Source: Oceanobacillus manasiensis
GTDB taxonomy: Bacteria; Bacillota; Bacilli; Bacillales; Amphibacillaceae
Assembly (NCBI RefSeq): GCF_000724085.1
Contig: NZ_CCDL010000001.1
Coordinates: forward strand, 806,001 to 870,000
Length of the DNA: 64,000 bases
Direction of reading: 5' to 3'
Positions 29,121 to 38,420 of the stretch are shown one piece after another (position 1 is the first letter of the stretch; every line of letters starts with the position of its first letter). The notes under the pieces were generated by a model. That model was not told the DNA's origin. It searched no databases and worked only from the letters and a program-made list of their open reading frames with translations. The position numbers were made by a program, and so were the translations under genes.

Positions 29121-30041
29121 TTAATCTAGTTTAATTCGCTTGTTCAAGAACTTATAGGAAATATCAACAATTAAATTAACGAACACGAACACTACAGCGA
29201 TAATTAGTACAGAAGCCTGAACAACAGGAAAGTCCCTGGCCAGAATTCGGTCTACTATTAATTTCCCCATCCCATTAATGGCAAAGACAGACTCGGTTAA
29301 AACAGACCCGGCAAGTAAACTACCGAATTGCAGCCCCACAACTGTAACAACAGGTATTAAGGCATTTTTTAATGCGTGGCGATAGATAACAACTTTCTCT
29401 TTTAACCCTTTTGCTCTAGCTGTTCGGATATAGTCCTGGGAGATGACATCAAGCATACTGGACCGCGTCATTCTTGCTATAACGGCTGCTCCCATCGTAC
29501 CTAGAGTGATAACTGGTAAGATGATCTGTTGTGGGGTCCCCCAGCCGGTCGGTGGTAGCCATCCTAATTGAATGGAAAACCACTGCATTAACATAAGACC
29601 AAGCCAGAAGTTCGGCATAGAAAGTCCGAATAATGCCACTAACATTATCGAAATATCTGCAAATGAGTATTGCCTTACTGCTGAAATTATTCCAGCAAAT
29701 AATCCTAAGAAGATACTGAAAATGGTACTGTATATGGATAACTCAAAAGTGACCCAGAATTTTGGCCACAATTCACTGCTCACTGGAAGACTTGTTCTCC
29801 AAGAATTACCAAAATCCAACAAAGCTGCATCTTTTACGAAACGAAAATATTGGGTGATTATTGGGTCATTAAGACCTAAACGATTTTCAATTTGTTCTAC
29901 CGTACTTGCTGGCGCATTTTCTCCGGCAATAATATGTGCTGGATTCCCTGGAGATAGGTGCATTAAGGAAAAAACAAGGATTGTTACACCTAACAATACA
30001 GGAATGAGTTGTATTAATCGACGTACTATAAACTGAAACAT
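29121..30041 (-). CDS. oppB: Oligopeptide ABC transporter permease B
   Basis: The 306-aa permease has six predicted helices and begins MFQFIVRRLIQLIPVLLGV, the typical OppB/DppB first helix. The signature GDPA-like MHLSPGNPAH lies in the first loop. The cytoplasmic EAA-loop segment YIRTARAKGLKEKVVIYRHALKN, which docks on the ATPase, is split across residues near 205-227. It forms the membrane channel with OppC. It is second in the transcript, 15 bases after oppC. Confidence 0.93.
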   Translation of the reverse strand: MFQFIVRRLIQLIPVLLGVTILVFSLMHLSPGNPAHIIAGENAPASTVEQIENRLGLNDPIITQYFRFVKDAALLDFGNSWRTSLPVSSELWPKFWVTFELSIYSTIFSIFLGLFAGIISAVRQYSFADISIMLVALFGLSMPNFWLGLMLMQWFSIQLGWLPPTGWGTPQQIILPVITLGTMGAAVIARMTRSSMLDVISQDYIRTARAKGLKEKVVIYRHALKNALIPVVTVVGLQFGSLLAGSVLTESVFAINGMGKLIVDRILARDFPVVQASVLIIAVVFVFVNLIVDISYKFLNKRIKLD

Positions 30042-30056
30042 ATGTGCACCTACTTC

Positions 30057-30956
30057 CTATTTATTAATTTTTGGATCTAAAGCATCCCGAAGTCCATCAC
30101 CGAATATATTAAATGCTAATACGATCAGCATAATGGCAAGGCCTGGATATAAAGCAATATGGCCTGCATCCCACATGAAGTCCCTTCCATCACTTAACAA
30201 TGCACCAAGCTCAGGAGATGGTGGCTGTACACCAAGTCCTAAGAAGGACAACCCACTGGCTGAAAGTACAGCACTAGCTATAAACAAGCTGGCCTGGACA
30301 ATAATTGGTGACAAAATATTAGGTAGTATATGTTTGCAAATGATTCTGAAATCGGATGCTCCTAATGCCTTCATTGCATCTATGTACTCCAGGTTTTTAA
30401 CTGATAAAGTGGAGCCTCGGACAATTCGAGCGAAGGTTGGGATAGCGAAGATAGATATTGCAATCATAACGTTTTGTAAACTTGCACCAAGGATACTAAT
30501 TAGGGCTAATGCTAGAAGAATTCCTGGGAAAGCTAGCAGAATATCAATTAAACGCATAATAACGGCATCCAATTTGCCCCCGTAATATCCTGAGATAAGG
30601 CCGGTTATGACTCCTGCAATTCCCCCAATAATTGTTGCGATAATACCGATGCTCATGGTAATACCTAGTCCATGAATAATTCGTGTAAACATGTCACGGC
30701 CATGATGATCGGTCCCCAACCAATGTTCTGCAGATGGTCCTTCAAACTTTACACCGTAATCAATGAAGTCGGGATCCTGTGTTGTAAGAAACGGACCCAC
30801 AATCGCTACAATAAATAAAAAGATGATAAGGTAGCCACCTACTAATGCACTTTTGTTCTTAGCAAGCTTTTTATAGAAATCTTTAATAGACCGTTTCAAT
30901 GGCCCATCTACCTTTTTTGGCTTTAAAGCCGTACTATTAGCTTGTTCAGCACTCAT
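30057..30956 (-). CDS. oppC: Oligopeptide ABC transporter permease C
   Basis: The permease is about 299 aa with a cytoplasmic N-terminal region containing FYKKLAKNKSALVGG and six helices. GTDHHGRDMFTRIIHG is the typical OppC/DppC periplasmic loop, and YIDAMKALGASDFRII is the EAA loop for ATPase contact. A longer frame begins at 30986, but GAGGGGG lies 6 bases before the ATG at 30956. It is first in the minus-strand operon, so the order is C-B-D-F and not the usual B-C-D-F. The binding-protein gene at 31273 diverges from it. Confidence 0.92.
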   Translation of the reverse strand: MSAEQANSTALKPKKVDGPLKRSIKDFYKKLAKNKSALVGGYLIIFLFIVAIVGPFLTTQDPDFIDYGVKFEGPSAEHWLGTDHHGRDMFTRIIHGLGITMSIGIIATIIGGIAGVITGLISGYYGGKLDAVIMRLIDILLAFPGILLALALISILGASLQNVMIAISIFAIPTFARIVRGSTLSVKNLEYIDAMKALGASDFRIICKHILPNILSPIIVQASLFIASAVLSASGLSFLGLGVQPPSPELGALLSDGRDFMWDAGHIALYPGLAIMLIVLAFNIFGDGLRDALDPKINK

Positions 30957-31189
30957 TTTATTCCCCCTCGTCTTTTTGAGATTCAAACTTGAATCTATTT
31001 TGTTTTCATTGCAAAAAGGTAGAACGTTCAGTTTTGGTAAAAGAATCGCACTATTTCATATTACAATTAAAAATACACTTCATCAAATGATAAAATATTC
31101 CGATATATTTAGTTGGGTGAGTTGTTCCTTTTCAAAACTCCTAATCTATAAGGTTTAAAAAGAAAAAGGGATATTGCGTTTAAATATTC

Positions 31190-31218
31190 TTGATATTTCG
31201 TAAAATATGATTTATATT
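31190..31218 (+). promoter_or_regulatory. Sigma-A type promoter of the peptide-binding protein gene
   Basis: TTGATA at 31190-31195 is followed after 17 bases by TATATT at 31213-31218. Each matches 5 of 6 consensus bases. The start codon lies 55 bases further on. Confidence 0.55.
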
Positions 31219-31272
31219 ATTAAGAGATTATATTAAATAATCACAAGATAAAAATAGGGGGTTAAGAAAACT

Positions 31273-32898
31273 ATGAAATCAAAAAAGTTTTTATTCTTAT
31301 TTTCATTGGTATTATTTCTTTCTTTGATTCTCGCAGCCTGTGCAGGTGATGGAGAACCGGAGGAATCTGGTGAAGAAGGAAGTTCAAATGAAGAAGGAGA
31401 AGGAGACGGTGAATCTGCTGAAGGATCAGATGGCGAACTAGTCATTTCAATTGGTTCAGACGTAGTATCATTATCAACTCATGGCTCCAATGATGTACCT
31501 TCAAGTAATGCTGCAAACAACATCTATGAAACATTAACTACATTAGATGAAAACCAAGAGGTTCAACCACTTCTTGCAACAGACTGGGAAGAAGTTGATG
31601 AAACAACTTGGGATTTTCACCTACAGGAAGGTGTAACTTTCCATGATGGTGCAGAGTTTAACGCAGAGGTTGTTAAAGCGAACTTCGATCGTTTGATGGA
31701 TGAAGAAATTGCTTCACCACGTGCATTTCTTTTCGAAGCAGTTGAAAGTGTAGAAGTACAGGACGATTATACGGTTAGAATTAATCTAGAATACCCGTAT
31801 GCGCCATTGCTAGCTAACTTGGCACATAGCGGAACAGGTATTATGAGTCCGGATATAATTGAAGAAGATTACGCTCAACTAGAAGATGGTGGAGATGTAG
31901 ATGCCTACATAAACCAAAATCCAGCTGGTACAGGTCCATTCAAACTTGAAAATTGGGATGCTGGTTCTCAGCTAGTATTAAGTCGTTATGAAGACTATTG
32001 GGGTGAGAACGCGAAATTAGATACTGTTGTATTTAAAGTCGTTTCAGAGCAAAGTTCTCGCGTTGCGGAACTAGAAACAGGGACTTCTCATGTAGCAGAT
32101 GCTATCGGTCCGAATAATGTTTCCCGTGTAGATGGCTCTGAAGGAGTTAGTGTATTGCAAGAACCAAGTGTGTCGCTTTCTTATGTTGGATTTAACGCAG
32201 AGAAAGAACCATTTGATGATGTAAAGGTACGTCAGGCAATTTCAATGGCAGTAAATAAAGAAACAATTATTGATGGTGTGTACAATGGCGTAGGTATTCC
32301 AGCTATTGGTCCACTAGCACCACCTGTATTTGGATATGACGAGTCTGTTAGTGGATTGGAATATGATCTAGATGCCGCTCGTGACCTACTTGCAGAAGCA
32401 GGTTATGAAGATGGGTTCGAAACGACTATCTGGACAAATGATAACGAACAACGTGTAGATACAGCAGTAGCAATTCAGTCTCAACTTAAAGAGATTGGCA
32501 TTACTGTTAATATCGAAGAATTAGAATGGGGCGCGTATTTGGAAAGAACAGCTAATGGGGAGCATGACATGTTTATTCTTGGTTGGTCAGTTGTTACATC
32601 TGACGCAGACTATGGAATGTATCCATTGTTCCACTCTTCACAGGTGGGTTCACCGGGTAACCGTTCATTCTTAAAAGATGAAGAACTTGACTCTATATTA
32701 GAAGATGCACGTCGCGCAACAGATACTCAAGAGCGTCAAGACCTTTATACTCAAGCACAAGAGATGCTTGTTGATCTAGCGCCAATGATTTATGTTCACC
32801 ACCAAGAGTACCTACTTGGTGTAAGCGACAAAGTCAAAGATTTCGGTATTGATGCACAAGGTATTTATCAATTCAAACAAGCATATATTGAAGAGTAA
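31273..32898 (+). CDS. Peptide-binding lipoprotein of the ABC transporter (SBP family 5)
   Basis: The 541-aa lipoprotein has a signal peptide ending in the lipobox ILAAC (Cys at about 23) and an acidic Glu/Gly/Ser linker to about residue 54. It continues with an SBP_bac_5 domain, with the family signature around DWEEVDETTWDFHLQEGVTF and the VRQAISMAVNKE region. It should bind peptides or related ligands outside the cell and hand them to OppBC, whose genes diverge from it. AGGGG lies about 12 bases before the ATG, rather far. A terminator follows. The specific ligand (oligopeptide, dipeptide, glutathione) cannot be read. Confidence 0.92.
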   Translation: MKSKKFLFLFSLVLFLSLILAACAGDGEPEESGEEGSSNEEGEGDGESAEGSDGELVISIGSDVVSLSTHGSNDVPSSNAANNIYETLTTLDENQEVQPLLATDWEEVDETTWDFHLQEGVTFHDGAEFNAEVVKANFDRLMDEEIASPRAFLFEAVESVEVQDDYTVRINLEYPYAPLLANLAHSGTGIMSPDIIEEDYAQLEDGGDVDAYINQNPAGTGPFKLENWDAGSQLVLSRYEDYWGENAKLDTVVFKVVSEQSSRVAELETGTSHVADAIGPNNVSRVDGSEGVSVLQEPSVSLSYVGFNAEKEPFDDVKVRQAISMAVNKETIIDGVYNGVGIPAIGPLAPPVFGYDESVSGLEYDLDAARDLLAEAGYEDGFETTIWTNDNEQRVDTAVAIQSQLKEIGITVNIEELEWGAYLERTANGEHDMFILGWSVVTSDADYGMYPLFHSSQVGSPGNRSFLKDEELDSILEDARRATDTQERQDLYTQAQEMLVDLAPMIYVHHQEYLLGVSDKVKDFGIDAQGIYQFKQAYIEE

Positions 32899-32910
32899 GA
32901 AACAAAAAAG

Positions 32911-32940
32911 TACCGGGCCCTTGGGCTCGGTTCTTTTTTG
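32911..32940 (+). terminator. Terminator of the peptide-binding protein gene
   Basis: ACCGGGCCC pairs with GGGCTCGGT over a short loop, followed by TTTTTT. Confidence 0.85.
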
Positions 32941-32974
32941 TCTAAATGTTACCACAGATATGTTATGACCTTAG

Positions 32975-33877
32975 CTATCCCTTTGCTCTTTTACGAAAAG
33001 GAAAATAGGTGGATAGCATATAGTTAATCAGCGCTACCCAGATAAGTGCAAATGCAATAAGATGAGAAGTAGTAAATGTTTCGTTATACACAAAAACACC
33101 GAGAATTAGCATGATGGTGGGAGCAATGTATTGAAGGAAACCAATCATGGCTAATGGGATTCTTCTAGCTCCACCTGCGAATAAAAGTAGTGGAACTGCT
33201 GTAACAATTCCTGCCCCTATCAGCAGCAAGGTCACAGGTGCAAAGATGGTATTAGAATGAAAGACATTCTCTGGTATGATTAATAAGTAAATAATAGCTA
33301 AAGGCGTAATGAACATTGTTTCAATTGTCAAACTGGCAAAAGCCCCCACATCCAGCCTCTTTTTAAATAATCCATATAGACCAAAGCTCATAGCTAGCAA
33401 TAAGGACACCCATGGAAAAACGCCATAGCTGACTGTTAAAAAGAGAACCCCAGCACCTGCAAGAATAAAAGATACTAACTGCCTTTTTGTCAGCGACTCT
33501 TTTAATACGAGAATACCAAGTAAAATGCTGATCAATGGATTAATATAATAGCCTAGACTTGCCTGTAAGACATGGTCGCTATTTACAGCCCAAATAAAGA
33601 TTAACCAGTTCAGTGTAATCATAATGGATGCAAAAATAATTGCAATTAACTGTTTTTTGTTTGTTAAGATCGCTTTGCATTCTTCCATTACAGATGGCCA
33701 CTTTCGCAACAATGCTACAAGTAAAAGCATGAAAACGAAAGACCATATAATTCTGTGTGCGAGAATTTCACCTGCAGAGATGTGGTTGACTGACTTCCAA
33801 TAAATTGGTAGAAAGCCCCAGAGCAAATATGCCCCTGCAGTAAGTAGAATACCTGTTTGTTCATGTTTTACGTTCAT
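32975..33877 (-). CDS. rarD: RarD family EamA-type transporter
   Basis: This membrane protein of about 300 residues has ten predicted helices in two EamA repeats. It opens with GILLTAGAYLLWGFLPIYWK, the hallmark of RarD proteins, and LQASLGYYINPLISILLG closes the first repeat. RarD proteins were named from chloramphenicol sensitivity, but their substrate is not established. The frame is open to 33970, but AAGAAGGG lies just before the ATG at 33877, which fits the RarD N-terminus, and the upstream ATG has no binding site. It converges with the peptide-binding protein gene. Confidence 0.92.
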   Translation of the reverse strand: MNVKHEQTGILLTAGAYLLWGFLPIYWKSVNHISAGEILAHRIIWSFVFMLLLVALLRKWPSVMEECKAILTNKKQLIAIIFASIMITLNWLIFIWAVNSDHVLQASLGYYINPLISILLGILVLKESLTKRQLVSFILAGAGVLFLTVSYGVFPWVSLLLAMSFGLYGLFKKRLDVGAFASLTIETMFITPLAIIYLLIIPENVFHSNTIFAPVTLLLIGAGIVTAVPLLLFAGGARRIPLAMIGFLQYIAPTIMLILGVFVYNETFTTSHLIAFALIWVALINYMLSTYFPFRKRAKG

Positions 33878-34093
33878 GCCAACCCTTCTTTTCTGTACAA
33901 ATTTTGTCCCCCACGTAACTTGTAATAATACGCCATCTAAATCAAGTCTCACTCTATCAAATAAACTCATTTTAAAAGAGTCTTATCGAAAAAGCAAAAA
34001 GCCTGTCTAAGAAATTTAGAAAACGCTTTCAAAAAGTACTTCAATAGAATAAGATAATAATAGGTAAAGAAATCAAAAGAGGGGGGATTTTTT

Positions 34094-35275
34094 GTGAAAA
34101 AAGATGATCAACATATCGAAACAACAGTTATTCACCAGGGTTATGACGCAAAGGATATGCTGGGAAGTCTAACACCACCCATTTTCCAAACATCAACATA
34201 TACCTTTACAACAGCGGAACAAGGTGAAAGACGTTTTGCTGGGGAGGAAGAGGGTTATATCTATTCAAGGCTTGGCAATCCTACTGTAAGGATTTTGGAA
34301 GAAAGAATCGCAGCATTGGAAAAGGGAGAACGAGGCTTAGCTTTTTCATCAGGAATGGCGGCAGTATCTGCTGTCCTAATTGCTTTAACAAAAGCGAATG
34401 ATCATATCCTTTGCTCCTCAGGACTTTATGGCTGTACCTACGGACTCTTATCCATGATGAAGGAGAAGTACCAGATTTCCCATGATTTCTCAGTAATGGA
34501 CACAGAAAAAAGTATTCGAGAAAAAATTAAACCAGAAACAACTTGTATTTATGTTGAAACACCAATAAACCCAACTATTCGGCTAATAAACTTAGAAGTA
34601 GTTGCTAAAATAGCCAAGGAGTTTAATATTCCAGTGGTAGTTGATAATACGTTTTCCACACCTTATCTACAACGGCCGATTGAACTTGGTTGTGACATTG
34701 TAATTCATAGTGCAACAAAGTATATTGGGGGGCATGGTGATGTGATAGCGGGCCTAGTAGTAGGGAAGAATGATTTCCTTAATCATGTTGCGATGACCAC
34801 ACAGAAAGATATAGGCGGGGGTATATCACCATTTGATGCATGGCTGCTCCTTCGGGGGATGAAAACATTGCCAATTAGAATGGATCGCCATTGTGATAAT
34901 GCAGAAAAAATCGCGGAAAAGCTAGAGCAGCACCCCAAGGTTACAGCTGTCTATTATCCTTCGAGAAGTAACAGAACGGAGCAAGGTATTGATCAGCAAA
35001 TGAAACGGGGTGGCGGGGTTATTTCATTTGAGATAGATGGCTCAAAAAAGGATGCGCAGTCATTACTTAACCAACTTGCCTTTATAAAAATTGCGGTAAG
35101 CTTAGGTGATGCTGAGACATTAATTGAGCATCCTGCGACAATGACCCATGCTGTAATTCCTGAGGAAAAGCGTGTTGAAATGGGAATTACAGAGCAGCTT
35201 ATTAGGCTTTCGGCAGGACTGGAGGCTTGGGAAGATATTTGGAAAGATCTAAATCAGGCACTTAATAAAATGTAA
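34094..35275 (+). CDS. Methionine gamma-lyase-like PLP enzyme
   Basis: The 393-aa Cys/Met-metabolism PLP enzyme has the YSRLGNPTVRILEE motif, the SSGMAAVSAV cofactor segment and the PLP lysine in HSATKYIGGHGD (near 209). The segment SSGLYGCTYGLL carries a cysteine at the position that is Cys116 in Pseudomonas methionine gamma-lyase, where cystathionine enzymes usually lack it. This favours breakdown of methionine to methanethiol, 2-oxobutyrate and ammonia. Cystathionine gamma-lyase or homocysteine lyase activity remains possible. The start is GTG at 34094, after a GGGGGG run, with no better ATG. It is monocistronic, and a GC-rich repeat block follows its terminator. Confidence 0.9.
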   Translation: MKKDDQHIETTVIHQGYDAKDMLGSLTPPIFQTSTYTFTTAEQGERRFAGEEEGYIYSRLGNPTVRILEERIAALEKGERGLAFSSGMAAVSAVLIALTKANDHILCSSGLYGCTYGLLSMMKEKYQISHDFSVMDTEKSIREKIKPETTCIYVETPINPTIRLINLEVVAKIAKEFNIPVVVDNTFSTPYLQRPIELGCDIVIHSATKYIGGHGDVIAGLVVGKNDFLNHVAMTTQKDIGGGISPFDAWLLLRGMKTLPIRMDRHCDNAEKIAEKLEQHPKVTAVYYPSRSNRTEQGIDQQMKRGGGVISFEIDGSKKDAQSLLNQLAFIKIAVSLGDAETLIEHPATMTHAVIPEEKRVEMGITEQLIRLSAGLEAWEDIWKDLNQALNKM

Positions 35276-35285
35276 AATGTTTATC

Positions 35286-35314
35286 CCTTACAGAGTCCTT
35301 CTGTGAGGTTTTTT
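35286..35314 (+). terminator. Terminator of the methionine gamma-lyase-like gene
   Basis: CCTTACAG at 35286-35293 pairs with CTGTGAGG at 35301-35308 with one mismatch, followed by TTTTTT. Confidence 0.75.
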
Positions 35315-35322
35315 AATTCAGT

Positions 35323-36002
35323 CCAGTTCGTATGTGGGCCCGGAGGATCTGGGTCATGCCGACGTTGCCCCAGGACGGGGCGTTCTTAGTCGGCCTTCCT
35401 AATTACGTGTGCTCTTCGCTTTTGTTTCGGCTAGCTACGAGTGCCAGAAACTAGGCGACTTCGCTAATCTCCCTACAATAAGTCATCATCGTTTCGCAAG
35501 CTCTCCGTGATTCCTTTATTTCAGTCGATTTGCTCCACTCGCTACGTTTCTATGCAGGCACTCTCCGCTTTTGTTTCGGCTAGCTACGAGCACACAGCGA
35601 CTAGCGCAACTTCCTTCACCTCCGTACAATAAAGAAGACTTGCCGACTGGTGTGAACCAGAGGCTTAGTCGCACTTATACCCGGAGGGTGAAAGGCAACA
35701 TCGGCTGCTAATTTAGGTAGGTCGACTAAAACCAGCCTTGCCGGCCAACGCCGACATACCCCTTTTGCAGGGGCATGTTTTCTTTTCGCTTTCCAAGCAT
35801 AATATTCACTATGATTTTAACCTTCGTTAAAATCGAGTTCATCTAATCTCCTACGGTTCAGTCCAAAAGGTTTTCGGTGGGGCGAGTAATCGCAGGCCCA
35901 GTTCGTATGTGGGCCCGGAGGATCCGGGTTATGCCGACGTTGCCCCAGGACGGGGCGTTCTTAGTCGGCCTTCCTAATTACGTGTGCTCTTCGCTTTTGT
36001 TT
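35323..36002. repeat. GC-rich non-coding block bounded by 105-bp direct repeats
   Basis: Positions 35323-35427 and 35898-36002 are the same 105 bases with two differences. Each contains a nested hairpin (GCCGAC...GTCGGC around GCCCCAGGACGGGGC). Between them a 25-base segment, CGCTTTTGTTTCGGCTAGCT onward, occurs at 35417-35441 and again at 35566-35590. Further hairpins include CTGGTGTGAACCAG and CCCCTTTTGCAGGGG. Base composition is clearly richer in G and C than the flanks, and no open frame with a ribosome binding site is present. This could be a non-autonomous repeat element or a structured RNA; I do not recognise a named family. Confidence 0.75.
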
Positions 36003-36147
36003 AACAATGGCATATTCTCACAGCTTGGAGGGTAAATATATAAGATGGAGGATGTATGTTACCTATATGACGGTTCATAGAAATATGTGCTATATTATGA
36101 GTGACCCGTATTAGTCCGTGAACAGAGTTTTGGAAGGAGCCATACAT

Positions 36148-37590
36148 ATGGAATTCACATCCTTATTATTAGGTCTAACTATCTTTTTTAATATTGCGCT
36201 AGGCATCTCTATCATCTTTTTGGAAAGAAAGGATGCGACTTCAACCTGGGCATGGTTAATGGTATTATTGTTCATTCCGATTATTGGGTTTTTTCTTTAC
36301 TTGATTTTTGGAAAGCCGATTAGCAAGCGCAGAATTTTTACATGGGATACGAAGAGTCGTCTTGGTGTAAAAACAGCTGTTCAATCTCAGTTACGGGCAT
36401 TGGAAGAGGATCGTTTCGTTTTTAAGCATGAAGAAATTGCCGAATTTGAGGATCTTCTTTATTTACATTTAAGAAATGATGATGCCATTTTTACGCAAGA
36501 TAATGTAGTGGATATTTTTACAGACGGTAAGGAAAAGTTCGATGCTTTATTACAAGATATGGAGAGGGCAACTGATCACATACATCTCCTGTACTATATT
36601 CTAAGAAGTGATGAACTTGGGAAAAGAATTGCAGAGGTATTAATTAAAAAAGCAAACGAGGGAATAGAAGTACGAGTCTTATATGATGATATGGGTTCTA
36701 GAACGTTAAGACCAAAATACATAAGAAGACTCAGGCAGGCAGGGGCTCTAGTTGAAGCATTCTTCCCACCAAAAATACCTAAGATTAACTTTAAGATTAA
36801 TTACCGTAACCACCGTAAATTAGCGATTATTGATGGGCGGGTGGGCTATACAGGCGGATTTAATATTGGTGATGAATACCTTGGTAAAAATAAAAAGTTC
36901 GGTTATTGGCGCGATACCCATTTAAGAATATGCGGAGATGCCGTAACAAATATGCAGAACCGATTTATCCTGGATTGGAACCAAGCTTCAAGAAACCATA
37001 TTCTTTATGATGAACGATATTATAATACTGAACACAAAGGGGATGTGGGAATACAGATTGTATCGAGTGGCCCAGACTCTGAGTGGGAACAAATTAAAAA
37101 TGGTTATATTAAAATGATCATGTCAGCGAAGGAATATATATATATTCAAACCCCCTACTTTATTCCAGACGACAGCCTGCGAGACGCCTTACGGATCGCT
37201 ACACTTTCCGGGATTAAAGTTAGGATAATGATACCAAATAAACCAGACCACCCATTTGTTTACTGGGCAACACTCTCCTATATTGGTGACTTGGTAAATG
37301 CAGGTGCAGAGATTTACATTTACCAGAAAGGATTTCTACATGCTAAAACGATTGTTGTCGATGGGAAAATCGCCTCTGTTGGAACGGCAAACATTGATGT
37401 GCGCAGTTTTCGTCTGAATTTTGAAGTGAATGCTTTTATTTATAGTAATGAAGTAACGGAAAGATTAGTTCAAGCATTTAACAATGATATAGAGCATTCA
37501 ACACAAATGACTAAAAAGCTATACGACCAGCGCTCACTCGGTATACGTTTTAAAGAATCAATTTCACGATTATTATCACCGGTTTTGTAA
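36148..37590 (+). CDS. cls: Cardiolipin synthase
   Basis: The protein is about 480 aa with two N-terminal membrane helices (about 4-22 and 34-56) and two phospholipase D HKD motifs: NHRKLAIIDGRVGYTGG near residue 225 and HAKTIVVDGKIASVGTAN near 400. It condenses two phosphatidylglycerol molecules to cardiolipin and glycerol at the membrane. Length and layout match ClsA of Bacillus. The frame is open to a GTG at 36118, but GGAAGGAG lies 8 bases before the ATG at 36148. The gene starts about 145 bases after the repeat block. Confidence 0.95.
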   Translation: MEFTSLLLGLTIFFNIALGISIIFLERKDATSTWAWLMVLLFIPIIGFFLYLIFGKPISKRRIFTWDTKSRLGVKTAVQSQLRALEEDRFVFKHEEIAEFEDLLYLHLRNDDAIFTQDNVVDIFTDGKEKFDALLQDMERATDHIHLLYYILRSDELGKRIAEVLIKKANEGIEVRVLYDDMGSRTLRPKYIRRLRQAGALVEAFFPPKIPKINFKINYRNHRKLAIIDGRVGYTGGFNIGDEYLGKNKKFGYWRDTHLRICGDAVTNMQNRFILDWNQASRNHILYDERYYNTEHKGDVGIQIVSSGPDSEWEQIKNGYIKMIMSAKEYIYIQTPYFIPDDSLRDALRIATLSGIKVRIMIPNKPDHPFVYWATLSYIGDLVNAGAEIYIYQKGFLHAKTIVVDGKIASVGTANIDVRSFRLNFEVNAFIYSNEVTERLVQAFNNDIEHSTQMTKKLYDQRSLGIRFKESISRLLSPVL

Positions 37591-37707
37591 AATACTATAT
37601 GCAGATAAGGGTGGCACTTTTGTCCATTCAATGACTTGTGGTAGTATATATCAATACGCTAAAAAGGGATCATTACTATAATGAAAAATGAAAAAGGAGA
37701 AATTGCT

Positions 37708-38229
37708 GTGGAAAAAAAGCCATGCTCAGATTCGCTAACAATAAAAACATCGCATGTATTACCACCAGATACGAACACACACGGTACCTTATTTGGAGGT
37801 AGACTGATGGCTCATATAGATGATGTAGCCGCCATCGCTGCTGTGAGACATGCTAGACAGCCAGTTGTGACCGCGTCTACGGATTCAGTTGATTTCCTGC
37901 AGCCTGTTAAGGAAGGCCATTCCATATGTTTGGAAGCCTTTGTAACATGGACACATAACACGTCCATGGAAGTATTTGTGAAGGCTGTAACAGAGGATTT
38001 ATTGACTGGAAATAGAAAGGTATGTACGACCGCATTTCTTACCTTTGTGGCAATCGATGAAGATGGCCGTCCGACACCAGTCCCTCAAGTTTACCCTGTA
38101 TCGGAACATGAGAAAAAGCTTCATGAAAATGGAGCTGTTAGGGCAGCACATCGTAAAGAGAGAAGAAAGCATTCCAAGGAATTAGCAGAGGATTTCGGCA
38201 CAAGCTTCCCATGGAATAGAGAGGGGTAA
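37708..38229 (+). CDS. ykhA: Hotdog-fold acyl-CoA thioesterase (YkhA type)
   Basis: The protein of about 173 residues has a single hotdog domain. The segment PPDTNTHGTLFGGRLMAHIDDVA contains the conserved Asn, HGTLFGG and Asp of acyl-CoA hydrolases and is split at about residues 20-42. VTASTDSVDFLQPV follows. The C-terminus is basic and helical. It hydrolyses acyl-CoA to free acid and CoA, as YkhA of B. subtilis is thought to do. The GTG at 37708 has AAAGGAG 8 bases upstream and fits homologue N-termini; the ATG at 37681 has a weaker AAGGGA site 11 bases away and would add 9 residues. Confidence 0.92.
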   Translation: MEKKPCSDSLTIKTSHVLPPDTNTHGTLFGGRLMAHIDDVAAIAAVRHARQPVVTASTDSVDFLQPVKEGHSICLEAFVTWTHNTSMEVFVKAVTEDLLTGNRKVCTTAFLTFVAIDEDGRPTPVPQVYPVSEHEKKLHENGAVRAAHRKERRKHSKELAEDFGTSFPWNREG

Positions 38230-38254
38230 GAAGCCTTACATAAAGGCTTCTTTT
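38229..38254 (+). terminator. Terminator of the thioesterase gene
   Basis: AGAAGCCTT pairs with AAAGGCTTCT over a 4-5 base loop and is followed by TTTT. Confidence 0.8.
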
Positions 38255-38420
38255 CCATTTACACGTCAGGATAGTAAAAGATTTCGAATAATATGTATTA
38301 AAAAACTTGCAAACAGGCGCTGAACTGGAAGGTGAATTTTTCTAAGGGTTTGTAGGTTGCTTGGTTGAAAAATGGGGAATAGGTATCCTAAGATACTATG
38401 ATTACAAGGAGGATAAACAA

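Noticed and set aside
33878-33970. 31-residue N-terminal extension of RarD
   Set aside because: No ribosome binding site before 33970 and the extra residues do not fit the family; AAGAAGGG supports the ATG at 33877.
35398-35760. CRISPR-like or tandem coding repeat in the GC-rich block
   Set aside because: Repeat spacing is irregular (149 and 575 bases), units are long and imperfect, and no cas genes or short regular repeats occur.
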